This document shows, one piece after another, positions 33,367 through 40,064 of a DNA stretch of 40,064 nucleotides. Both the position numbers and the translations under genes were made by a program. How positions within the stretch are numbered: the first letter of the stretch is position 1; every line of letters starts with the position of its first letter. This stretch comes from Phycisphaerae bacterium (lineage in GTDB: Bacteria > Planctomycetota > Phycisphaerae > Tepidisphaerales > Tepidisphaeraceae): assembly GCA_025936175.1 (NCBI GenBank), contig JAICTV010000022.1:1-40064 (forward strand), in the 5' to 3' direction. Under the pieces are notes generated by a model that did not search any database, was not told where the DNA came from, and saw only the letters and a program-made list of their open reading frames with translations.

Positions 33367-34494
33367 ATGCACGTCTTGATCGCGCCGGACAAGTTCAAGA
33401 GATGTCTGCATGCGGGCGACGTCGCGACCGCGATCGCATCGGGGTTGCGACGGTCGCATCCGAAGGTCTCGCTCGATTTCTGCCCGATCGCTGACGGCGG
33501 CGAAGGCACCGTCGAGGCGCTCGTCACCGCAACCGGCGGTCGCTTCGAGACGCGTCGTGTCGTCGGGCCGCTTCCCGACATGAAGGTCGATGCCGTCTTC
33601 GGCGTGCTGGGAGACGGAGCAACCGCCGTCGTCGAGATGTCCGCCGCCAGCGGTTTAGCGCTGCTCGCGCCGCAAGATCGAAACCCGCTGCGCACGACGA
33701 CGTTCGGCACCGGACAACTGCTCGTCGAAGCTGCCAAACTCGGCGCGGCGCACATCATCCTCGGCATCGGCGGGAGCGCGACGACCGACGGCGGGATCGG
33801 CGCGGCGCAGGCGTGCGGGCAGCCGGTCATCCTTGACGAGATCGGGCCGGCCGATCCGCACGAGCCGCTGGTCGGCGAAGATTTGCGTCGCGTTGTGCTC
33901 GTCAAGCACGCGCGCGGCTCGCCGCTGGATCGGGTGAAGATTACCGTCGCCTGCGACGTGACGAATCCGCTCTTCGGCCCCAACGGCGCGGCACGGGTCT
34001 TTGGCCCACAAAAAGGCGCGACGCCCGAGCAGGTCGAGGAACTCGATCAACTTCTGCGCCGCCTGGCCGAGCGCTGCGGAAAAATGGCCGAGGCGAACAC
34101 GCCCGGCGCCGGGGCGGCGGGAGGCCTCGGCTTCGCGATGCTCGCCTTCTTCGGCGCGACGCTTCGACCCGGCTTCGACATCGTCGCCGACGCCGTAAAA
34201 CTGCGAAATCGCCTGCGGAATGCCGACTTCTGCGTCACCGGCGAAGGCCGCCTCGATCGCTCCAGCTTCGACGGCAAGGCCGCCGTCGGCGTGGCGCGCG
34301 CGTGCCGTCAGATGAACGTCCCCTGCTCCGCGATCGTCGGCTCCTGCGCCAGCGCGGAACTCGACGACCCGTCGCGCATGCTGTTCCGCGAGGTGCGCCC
34401 GATCCAGGCCGCCGGCATGTCTCTGGACGAAGCGGTGCGGCGGGCGCGGGAACTGATCGAAAAACAGGCGGCGGCATTGAAGCTCACGTCGTGA
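33367..34494 (+). CDS. Glycerate kinase (GlxK/GarK family)
   Basis: 375 residues from ATG 33367; an upstream in-frame GTG at 33352 lies inside the hairpin. It phosphorylates D-glycerate with ATP to 2-phosphoglycerate (class II enzymes). Family motifs: VLIAPDKFKRCLHAGDVATA, FCPIADGGEGTVEALV (residues about 38-53), VEMSAASGLALL, NPLRTTTFGTGQLL, IILGIGGSATTDGGIG near residue 136, ACDVTNPLFGPNGAARVFGP, TPGAGAAGGLGFAML and CVTGEGRLDRSSFDGKA. Length and motif order are normal. It could feed glyoxylate- or serine-derived carbon into glycolysis, but no neighbour belongs to that pathway. GGGGAAAG just upstream is a possible ribosome site. Confidence 0.93.
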   Translation: MHVLIAPDKFKRCLHAGDVATAIASGLRRSHPKVSLDFCPIADGGEGTVEALVTATGGRFETRRVVGPLPDMKVDAVFGVLGDGATAVVEMSAASGLALLAPQDRNPLRTTTFGTGQLLVEAAKLGAAHIILGIGGSATTDGGIGAAQACGQPVILDEIGPADPHEPLVGEDLRRVVLVKHARGSPLDRVKITVACDVTNPLFGPNGAARVFGPQKGATPEQVEELDQLLRRLAERCGKMAEANTPGAGAAGGLGFAMLAFFGATLRPGFDIVADAVKLRNRLRNADFCVTGEGRLDRSSFDGKAAVGVARACRQMNVPCSAIVGSCASAELDDPSRMLFREVRPIQAAGMSLDEAVRRARELIEKQAAALKLTS

Positions 34495-34525
34495 TGTCAC
34501 CGCGATAAGGCGAAGCGGCGGTGAG

Positions 34526-35617
34526 ATGCTCGCAAGGGTCATTCACAAGCTCATCCTCTCGTGCAGCGTGATTGCGGCGGTGGCGGTCATCGTGCTGGCG
34601 GCTCGGTGCCGGCGGGACGGGGATCTGCTCGTCTGCGGGGCGCGCTTCGGGACGTATCACGAGCTGCGCGCGGATTCCGGCGGCGTGAGCTGGATGCAGC
34701 TGGCGGGCTGGCCGATCCTCAACGATCCGCTGCAATCCGGACGCGCAAAGCCCAAGCCCTCGACGATTTCCAACTGGTCTGAAGTGATCAAGAACGACCG
34801 TGCGGTGCCGCTCATCGACGGCGTGCAGCTTCACCTGGTGGCGAAGCGGCCGGCGGCGAAAGGGGCGTCGTCGTGGTGGTGGCCGCCGCCGTGGATCGGG
34901 TCGGCGGGCACCGCGACGATGCACGAGCCGACCGAGAAATACCTGCGGACGTTCACGACGGCGACGCGGCGAGGGCCGATCCCCATCGCCGCTACAGGCA
35001 CGGTGACAATCGCGCCCGCGCCACCAACGACTTGGCCGTCGGGTTCGATCATGTTGGCGCCGGCGACCACGCGTGGCGTCGCGATCGCCGCGTTAACGCG
35101 GAAGGCAACCACCCTTCCTGTGAGCAGGAGCATCAGCATTGCCGGCACGTCGGGCAGCGGGACGATCAACTTCTCCGGTCCGATGACGCTCTCGCTCGCG
35201 CCGCCGCCGACGCCCGCCGCGCGTTCACCAAGCGGCGGCGGCCTGCTGGCGACGATTCAGGGGACGGCGAGCAACCTCACGATCACGCGCACCGTCCCCC
35301 CGCCGGCGAAAAACACCTGGGGTACAGGGACAATCAGCGGCATGACCGTCCGTCTGACGCCAACGTTCGCGTACGACCGCATCGCCCTGCCGTACTGGCC
35401 AGTGGTGGCGATCGTGCTGACGCCGGCGTGGATCAGCGCACTCGTCGCCCTCGCGCGGGCGCGCCGCGGAATCATGCGGCGGCGGCGCGGGCTGTGCGTG
35501 AAGTGCGGCTACGACCTGCGCGGCAGCGCCTTCGAGAGCGCTTGCCCGGAGTGCGGAGTGGCATTCAAACGCGATCAGAAAAACGCTGAAGCCGCAGCGG
35601 CGACGACGACAAGCTGA
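34526..35617 (+). CDS. Two-pass membrane protein with low-complexity ectodomain and cytoplasmic zinc ribbon
   Basis: 363 residues. First membrane helix LILSCSVIAAVAVIVLAA (9-26), then an exported region of about 270 residues, then a second helix VVAIVLTPAWISALVALA. An Arg-rich stop-transfer (RARRGIMRRRRG) follows, then the zinc ribbon CVKCGYDLRGS...CPECG (cysteines spaced CxxC-x17-CxxC), placed in the cytoplasm. The ribbon is the signature I associate with Phycisphaerae membrane proteins. Residues about 150-290 are Thr/Ser/Gly/Pro-rich, with recurring units of the type GTVTIAPAP, GSIMLAPAT, GTINFSG and GTISGMTVRLTP. No enzyme motif. Function unknown; possibly a sensor or structural protein. 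Start at ATG 34526 is the only good choice. Confidence 0.75.
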   Translation: MLARVIHKLILSCSVIAAVAVIVLAARCRRDGDLLVCGARFGTYHELRADSGGVSWMQLAGWPILNDPLQSGRAKPKPSTISNWSEVIKNDRAVPLIDGVQLHLVAKRPAAKGASSWWWPPPWIGSAGTATMHEPTEKYLRTFTTATRRGPIPIAATGTVTIAPAPPTTWPSGSIMLAPATTRGVAIAALTRKATTLPVSRSISIAGTSGSGTINFSGPMTLSLAPPPTPAARSPSGGGLLATIQGTASNLTITRTVPPPAKNTWGTGTISGMTVRLTPTFAYDRIALPYWPVVAIVLTPAWISALVALARARRGIMRRRRGLCVKCGYDLRGSAFESACPECGVAFKRDQKNAEAAAATTTS

Positions 35618-35639
35618 TTGGCGGCCGCGATCGTGGTGA

Positions 35640-36056
35640 TCACCCCGGCGTGCGGCGCGGGACGCCGGTGCGGGCCGCGTCGGAGCCGAAGGTCTGGTTG
35701 TGGCCGACCTGCTTTCCGCCGCCGTGCGGAAGGTGCGATTTCTTCTGCTGATTGACGTTGCCGAAGACCCCGCCCAGCGCACCGGCGGAAGGTTTATTCA
35801 AACCCGCCTTGAGCTGTTTGAACGCCGCCGATTCCTTCTTCGGCACGGACGACGCATTGGCCGACGACGACGGCGCGACCTTGCCGGCGATCATGGCGGC
35901 GGCGACGTTGGCGGCGACGCTGGTGTCGATCTGCCGCGCCGTCCCGCCCGTGGTGGGCGTCGCGGATGCAGATTTTGCGTGGGAGGATGATGATGACGAC
36001 GATTTCTTCGCGGGCTTCGACGCGGCAGCGGACGCGTCGGCTTTCTTCTTGGCCAT
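35640..36056 (-). CDS. Small basic Lys/Ser/Ala-rich protein
   Basis: 138 residues from ATG 36056; the frame extends to 36290 but that part is Arg-rich filler over the neighbouring promoter. AAGGA lies upstream. The N-terminal 40 residues (MAKKKADASAAASKPAKKS, then a Ser run) resemble histone H1-like or nucleoid-associated tails. The middle is Ala/Ser-rich (TSVAANVAAAMIAGKVAPSS, FKQLKAGLNKPSAGALGGVF). The end is distinct and looks conserved in character: GNVNQQKKSHLPHGGGKQVG and then HNQTFGSDAARTGVPRRTPG. DNA or RNA binding is a guess from composition. It is convergent with the zinc-ribbon membrane gene. No family recognised. Confidence 0.6.
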   Translation of the reverse strand: MAKKKADASAAASKPAKKSSSSSSSHAKSASATPTTGGTARQIDTSVAANVAAAMIAGKVAPSSSANASSVPKKESAAFKQLKAGLNKPSAGALGGVFGNVNQQKKSHLPHGGGKQVGHNQTFGSDAARTGVPRRTPG

Positions 36057-36205
36057 CGGAGCGAATCCTTTCCTTGACGGCGCGCATTGTAGCGGAGGGA
36101 AGGTCGGAAGAAAGCCGCCGGCGTGACTCCGGTTGCAGCGAAATCCGGGGTGTCGCCCCGCCGTCAGGGCAAAAATTTGCTTGATCGATTCGGGGTGGCC
36201 GGTTG

Positions 36206-36871
36206 ATGATTGCCGGTTCCATGAACGATCCATCCCCTTCCCGCAACGTCGGTGAGTCGGTCGGCGCCGACGCGTCTGCGGACGCCTCATTCGATCCGAT
36301 GGACGATCCGATGGCCCCGCCGCGCGAGCCGTGCGAGTGCTGGTGCCTTCACTGCCAGCGGACCTTCATGAGCAGCGAGATGTGGTTCCAGCGCGTAATC
36401 AACGCCCGGGACGGCTTCCCGGGCTTCTGGATGTGCCCCACGCCCAACTGCGACGGCGCAGGCTTCACCATCGACATCTTCCCCACCGATCCCGATCACC
36501 CCGCCAATGACGGGTGGCACCAGTGCGAAGAGGATGATGAAGACTTCGAGGACGACGACGACGGCGAGTGGGAGGACGGGCTGGACGATTTGCCCGTCGA
36601 TGAGTGGGACCCGGCGGAGGCGAAGTACCGCGAGCTGGACGAGGAGTTCGAGGAATACGGCGACGACGACTTGGAGGGCGAGGAATGGAAGTACGGCCTC
36701 TCGCCGGGCGAGCGCCCGACGGAGCCCGAACGGGCGGAAGACGCGCGGCAGCGCTGGGAAGAGGAGCAAAAGCGCTACGACGAGCCCGACGAGCGGCCGC
36801 GCGTGCTCGACTGGAAAGACCGCGAGCCGCCACCGGGCGGGGATTTCAGTGAGGATGACATTCCGTTTTGA
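36206..36871 (+). CDS. Acidic protein with four-cysteine zinc-binding site
   Basis: 221 residues from ATG 36206; ATG 36221 (MNDPSPSRNV) is an equally good start and TTG 36203 is also open. The N-terminal 40 residues are Asp/Ala/Ser-rich. Residues about 43-82 hold CECWCLHCQRTFMSSEMWFQ and then FWMCPTPNCDGAGF. The CxxC and CPxxxC pairs look like a treble-clef or zinc-ribbon site with conserved aromatic residues. From about 105 on the protein is extremely acidic (EEDDEDFEDDDDGEWEDGLD, DEEFEEYGDDDLEGEE), then charged helical (EDARQRWEEEQKRYDEPDER), ending SEDDIPF. The SEDDIPF end resembles the acidic C-terminal tip of SSB proteins (D-D-I-P-F), suggesting contact with DNA-processing enzymes. Function unknown. 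Confidence 0.72.
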   Translation: MIAGSMNDPSPSRNVGESVGADASADASFDPMDDPMAPPREPCECWCLHCQRTFMSSEMWFQRVINARDGFPGFWMCPTPNCDGAGFTIDIFPTDPDHPANDGWHQCEEDDEDFEDDDDGEWEDGLDDLPVDEWDPAEAKYRELDEEFEEYGDDDLEGEEWKYGLSPGERPTEPERAEDARQRWEEEQKRYDEPDERPRVLDWKDREPPPGGDFSEDDIPF

Positions 36872-36890
36872 CGGACTGCCCCCCTTTCTA

Positions 36891-37973
36891 TCACAACGCT
36901 TCGAGCCGTTGTTGCTTGTCCAGTTCCAGCAGCGCCTCGATCAGCGGATCGAGCTGGCCGAGCATGATCTTTTCGAGATTGAATTTTTTTTCGCCGCCCT
37001 CTTCGCCGCCCAGCCGATGATCGGTGCAGCGGTTCTGGGGGAAGTTGTAGGTGCGGATGCGCTGAGAGCGGTCGCCGGAGCCCATCATCGCTTTGCGCGC
37101 ACTGGTTTGCTGCGCGTGTTGTTTTGCCCGCTCGGTTTCGAACAACTGAGCGCGAAGCAATGCCCAGGCGCGCTCCTTGTTCTGGGCCTGCGACTTGTGC
37201 TCGGTCATCTTGAACTGGATGCCGGTGGGCTTGTGGAGCAATCGCCAGCCGGTTTCGACCTTGTTGACGTTCTGCCCGCCCGGCCCCCCGCCGCGGCAGC
37301 CGCCTTCTTCGACGTCCTTCGGGTTGACCTCGATCTTCACGTCCGGCATTTCCGGAAGCACCGCGACGGTCGCGGCTGAAGTGTGAATGCGTCCCTGCGC
37401 TTCGGTCTCAGGCACGCGCTGCACGCGATGGCCGCCGCCTTCGAACTGGAGGTGACGGTATGAGCCGCCGCCCTTGATGTTGACGATGACTTCCTTGAAT
37501 CCGCCGCGGTCGCTGGTGGAGAAGTCCGAGACGTCGAAGCGATAGCCGTGCATCTCGCAGTATTTGCGGTACATCTCGTAAAGGTCGCGCGCGAACAGCG
37601 CCGCCTCCTCCCCGCCGGTGCCGGCGCGGATCTCGATGAAGAACGAATCGACCGCGTTGTCCTCGGCGGCGACGAACTGGTCCTTCAGCTCTTCCAGAAG
37701 CTGATCGGCCTTGGCTTGCGCATCGGGGAGCTCGGCGCGGGCCATCTCGCCCATCTCCTGGTCCTTCAGCATCTCGTTCAGATCGTCGACCTGCTTCTGC
37801 GCGCTCTTGTACTCGCGGAACTTGGAGACGACCGGCTCGAGCTGGCCCGACTCCTTGCTCGCCGCGACGAGCCGCGTCGGGTTGGAGAGCACGGCGGGGT
37901 CGTTGAGCGAATCCTGCAATGCGACAAAACGCGATTCGGACTCGGACAGCTTGCGGATCAAAGGGGAATCCAT
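36891..37973 (-). CDS. prfA: Peptide chain release factor 1
   Basis: 360 residues, the standard length. It recognises UAA and UAG in the ribosomal A site and triggers hydrolysis of peptidyl-tRNA. The GGQ motif is at 232-234 (GGGPGGQNVNKVETGWRLL). The codon-reading tripeptide is the RF1-type PxT at 188-190 (RVQRVPETEAQGRIHTSA), which excludes RF2 (SPF). The N-terminal coiled coil and FFIEIRAGTGGEEAALFARD (about residues 111-130) are typical. The C-terminal RIRTYNFPQNRCTDHRLGG is also diagnostic. No programmed frameshift is present, as expected for RF1. It is convergent with the acidic zinc protein, 19 bp apart; prmC is not next to it. No clear ribosome site before ATG 37973. Confidence 0.97.
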   Translation of the reverse strand: MDSPLIRKLSESESRFVALQDSLNDPAVLSNPTRLVAASKESGQLEPVVSKFREYKSAQKQVDDLNEMLKDQEMGEMARAELPDAQAKADQLLEELKDQFVAAEDNAVDSFFIEIRAGTGGEEAALFARDLYEMYRKYCEMHGYRFDVSDFSTSDRGGFKEVIVNIKGGGSYRHLQFEGGGHRVQRVPETEAQGRIHTSAATVAVLPEMPDVKIEVNPKDVEEGGCRGGGPGGQNVNKVETGWRLLHKPTGIQFKMTEHKSQAQNKERAWALLRAQLFETERAKQHAQQTSARKAMMGSGDRSQRIRTYNFPQNRCTDHRLGGEEGGEKKFNLEKIMLGQLDPLIEALLELDKQQRLEAL

Positions 37974-38135
37974 GGTTTTCTCGGACTTTGCTGACTCACG
38001 GAGAAACGAATGACGCGACGACTTTGAGGTCGTGCCGAGCTAAAGCTGCGCGAAGTGAAGAGGCAGGAGCATCGCTCCGATTGTAGTCATCGGCCCGAAT
38101 CGACGCCATCGCCGCGATGTGCCGATAACAAGGGC

Positions 38136-39695
38136 GTGACGACGATTGATCTTCCCCGGCTGCTGCAGGCCCCGCGCGAGCCGTCGGCCGCGCGCGATCG
38201 AGACTCGGTGGCGCTTGGGGCGTTGGGCCTCATCGTCGTGTGCTCCGCGCTGCTCGGCCGGCTTTGCTACATCGGTCGGCCGTTTGATTACGACGCGGCG
38301 ATCTTCATCTACACCGGCAAGCTGATCGCCGGCGGCGGGCGCCTGTGCCATGATCTGATCGACAACAAGTTCCCGACCGTCGGGTTGCTCACCGGCGTCG
38401 TCTGGCGCGTCTTGGGCGCAAGTTGGTGGATGTACATTGCGCTGCAGACGGTGATGTCGTTCGCGTGCGCGGGCATGCTCGCGCGGACGGCGCGGCGACA
38501 TCTGGGTGAAAGCGCCACGATCCCGACGCTGCTGTTCGCGCTGGCGTACCTGAATTTCAGCACCGTCGTCTTCGGCGGCTTTCAGCTCGAGACGATCGAG
38601 GTCTTCTTCGCGGTCTTCGCCGCCGCCGCGGCGATCGAGGCGCTCGCGGGCGATTCGCTTGCGGACGCCTTCCTCGTCGGACTGGCCGGCGGATGTGCGG
38701 CGATGGTCAAACCGACGGGCCTGGCTGTCGTCGGCGCATACGGCATTGCCGTCATCCTGTGCTATCGACTTCGATGGACGCGCATCGTCGCGCACGGTCT
38801 TGCCTGCGACGCAGGACTCGTCATCCCCGCCGCGGTGACGTTCGCTTACCTGGTCGCATCCGACACGCTTGGCGACATGCCGGCGCTTTGGAAGCAGCTT
38901 GCCACCTACGCCAGCAACACGATCTGGTCGTGGGGCGATCTGTGGAAGGCCGCCGTCGTCCTCAGCATCGGCGGCTTTCCCATGCTGGCGCGGATCGCAC
39001 TCTTCCGCCGCGCGAAGATCGATCGCGAGCAGCCGATCGCTTCGCCGGTGATCATCTTCGTCGCGCTCTGGCTGGCCTTGGAAACGGTGGGCGTGATCGC
39101 CCAGCGGCGGATGTACGCGTATCACTTCCTGCCCATCGCCGCGCCCGCCGCGCTTCTCTTCGGCATGATCCCGCGCCGCGTCACGCTCGAGTCCCTGCTG
39201 ATCCCCCTGCTCCCGGTGGTGGTGATGTCAGTCGGCGGAGCCGCGTGCGTGCTGGTGTATCACGACGTGGGCAATCAGGCGTTTCTTGAGAATTATCTCC
39301 GCAATCACGCCAGCCGACCCGACGCGGTGGTGTGGATGGATTACACCTCGCGCCTGATGCTCGAGACCGACTTCCGCCCCGGCTCACGCCACGCGCTGAC
39401 CTTTCTGTTCGTCAACTCCGACGAATCCGCGCGACGGTTCTCCGCGGAGATCCTCGACGATTTCCGCACCCGCCGGCCGGAGTTCATCGTCCTGCCGGGG
39501 AATCTCGATGCTTTTCTGGAAAACCAGCGAACCCAGGTGGCAGAACTCGACCGATCACCGACGCGGCGCGCCAGTTACAACGCCGCGTGGAGATCGATCG
39601 AGTCCTACACGAAGGAGAATTATCGCGCGGAAGTGAACGTCGCTCGATGGACGGTTTACCGGCGCGCGGATCTCTTTCACGGTCAGCAGAGCTGA
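38136..39695 (+). CDS. GT-C fold membrane glycosyltransferase (GT39/ArnT-like)
   Basis: 519 residues from GTG 38136; an upstream start at 38055 (546 residues) is possible, but its extra residues are charged and unlike a membrane protein start. About ten to twelve membrane segments (LGALGLIVVCSALLGRLCYI, TLLFALAYLNFSTVVFGGF, IFVALWLALETVGVIA, LLIPLLPVVVMSVGGAACVL). The first loop has RPFDYDAAIFIYTGKLI followed by LCHDLIDNKFP, matching the acidic catalytic motif and YxDxxxxKPP-like loop of lipid-linked sugar transferases such as ArnT and PMT. A soluble C-terminal part of about 130 residues ends the protein. It probably glycosylates lipid or protein on the outer face of the inner membrane. Acceptor unknown. 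Confidence 0.8.
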   Translation: MTTIDLPRLLQAPREPSAARDRDSVALGALGLIVVCSALLGRLCYIGRPFDYDAAIFIYTGKLIAGGGRLCHDLIDNKFPTVGLLTGVVWRVLGASWWMYIALQTVMSFACAGMLARTARRHLGESATIPTLLFALAYLNFSTVVFGGFQLETIEVFFAVFAAAAAIEALAGDSLADAFLVGLAGGCAAMVKPTGLAVVGAYGIAVILCYRLRWTRIVAHGLACDAGLVIPAAVTFAYLVASDTLGDMPALWKQLATYASNTIWSWGDLWKAAVVLSIGGFPMLARIALFRRAKIDREQPIASPVIIFVALWLALETVGVIAQRRMYAYHFLPIAAPAALLFGMIPRRVTLESLLIPLLPVVVMSVGGAACVLVYHDVGNQAFLENYLRNHASRPDAVVWMDYTSRLMLETDFRPGSRHALTFLFVNSDESARRFSAEILDDFRTRRPEFIVLPGNLDAFLENQRTQVAELDRSPTRRASYNAAWRSIESYTKENYRAEVNVARWTVYRRADLFHGQQS

Positions 39696-39703
39696 CCGCG
39701 CCT

Positions 39704-40064
39704 TTACTTTTTCAGCTTCCCGTCGATGTCCTTGGCCATCTCCAGGTGATGCTGCAGCGTCGGCAGCGTCTTGCCCGCCCACGCCTTGAGATCGGCGTCG
39801 TCGGCGTTCTTGCTGGCTTCCTCGAACTCCTTCACGTCCTTCTCGTGGTCCTTGACCATCATGGACATGTACGCCTTGTCGAAGGCGTCGCCCGATTCTT
39901 TGCCGAGCTTGTCGCTGGCCTTTTGAGTTTTCTTCGCCGCGCTGTCGGTCTCCTTGGTGAGGTCGACTACCTTCTTCGACGCGAGCTGCTTCAATTAATC
40001 GTTAGATTTGCTGTGATCGTCTGCCATCGTCTGGCCGAACTTCTTGACGTCATCGCTGGAAGCC
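39704..40064 (-). pseudogene. DUF4142-family gene interrupted by an in-frame TAA (5' end outside window)
   Basis: The reverse strand reads ASSDDVKKFGQTMADDHSKS, then ND, a TAA stop at 39995-39997, and continues in the same frame LKQLASKKVVDLTKETD... to DKAYMSMMVKDHEKDVKEFE and LPTLQHHLEMAKDIDGK. Both sides belong to one DUF4142 domain, whose normal text at the break is DHSKANDELKQLAA. So the stop sits exactly where Glu (GAA) is expected, a single G-to-T change. DUF4142 proteins are exported helical-bundle proteins often linked to stress or membrane maintenance. The 96-residue piece after the stop could in principle start at the TTG at 39994, but a truncated domain is unlikely to be intended. 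A sequencing error is possible. The N-terminus lies beyond the window. Confidence 0.75.

Noticed and set aside
1-40064. tRNA, rRNA, CRISPR arrays, insertion sequences, prophage or a defence island
   Set aside because: Reading both strands showed no cloverleaf-like or rRNA sequence, no regularly spaced repeats, and no transposase, integrase, restriction, Cas or phage genes.

Overview
The window is GC-rich, densely coded bacterial DNA. It most likely comes from a planctomycete of the Phycisphaerae type. The reasons are a membrane protein ending in a CxxCGYDLRG...CPECG zinc ribbon (a signature I associate with that class), many small lipoproteins and signal-peptide proteins of planctomycete type, a Gfo/Idh/MocA oxidoreductase, and abundant intergenic palindromes. 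I saw no rRNA, tRNA, CRISPR array, transposase, prophage or plasmid genes. This looks like chromosomal background rather than an island. The assignment rests on recognition only; no search was run.

Region 1 (1-5670) is the most coherent functional block. It has a DcaP-like outer-membrane porin followed directly by a Dcu-type C4-dicarboxylate transporter (cut by the window edge), a divergent single-domain receiver protein, and a phosphotransacetylase/acetate kinase pair coupled by an ATGA overlap. Three near-identical 18-bp palindromes (ATGAGAC-N4-GTCCCAT type) lie upstream of the porin, the receiver gene and the pta-ackA operon. They closely resemble the DosR/DevR (NarL/FixJ family) box, GGGAC-N4-GTCCC. 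I read this as a small low-oxygen or fermentation regulon: dicarboxylate exchange across both membranes, substrate-level ATP from acetyl phosphate, and a phosphorylation-responsive protein. The DNA-binding regulator itself is not in the window.

Region 2 (5720-21700) holds a DUF2959 lipoprotein coupled to an AI-2E family permease, a secreted S41 peptidase with an N-terminal Ig-like domain, a small lipoprotein, a 1174-residue AsmA-like protein, a seven-domain hybrid histidine kinase (REC-GAF-PAS-PAS-HisKA-HATPase-REC), a decayed kinase/receiver remnant, a MATE exporter, and a secreted HEAT-repeat protein with an Ala/Pro-rich linker and a receiver-like segment lacking the phospho-acceptor.

Region 3 (21875-30718) holds a membrane-anchored tetratricopeptide-like protein, an RluD-type pseudouridine synthase, TatA, a short STN-like exported protein, a GT2 glycosyltransferase with a GtrA-like membrane tail, an exported endonuclease/exonuclease/phosphatase lipoprotein, a Rieske ferredoxin, a lipoprotein with a long Pro-rich tail, a Gfo/Idh/MocA dehydrogenase and a CxxC redoxin.

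Region 4 (30895-40064) holds a purple acid phosphatase of the TRAP type divergent from an HtrA protease, glycerate kinase, the zinc-ribbon membrane protein, a basic Lys/Ser/Ala-rich small protein, an acidic zinc-binding protein, release factor 1, a GT-C type membrane glycosyltransferase, and a DUF4142 gene interrupted by an in-frame TAA.

A second theme runs through the window. At least eight gene boundaries carry hairpins with roughly 26-33-bp arms and 10-26-nt loops. They belong to several sequence families, lack U-tracts and avoid coding sequence. One supplies the stop codon of the upstream gene.
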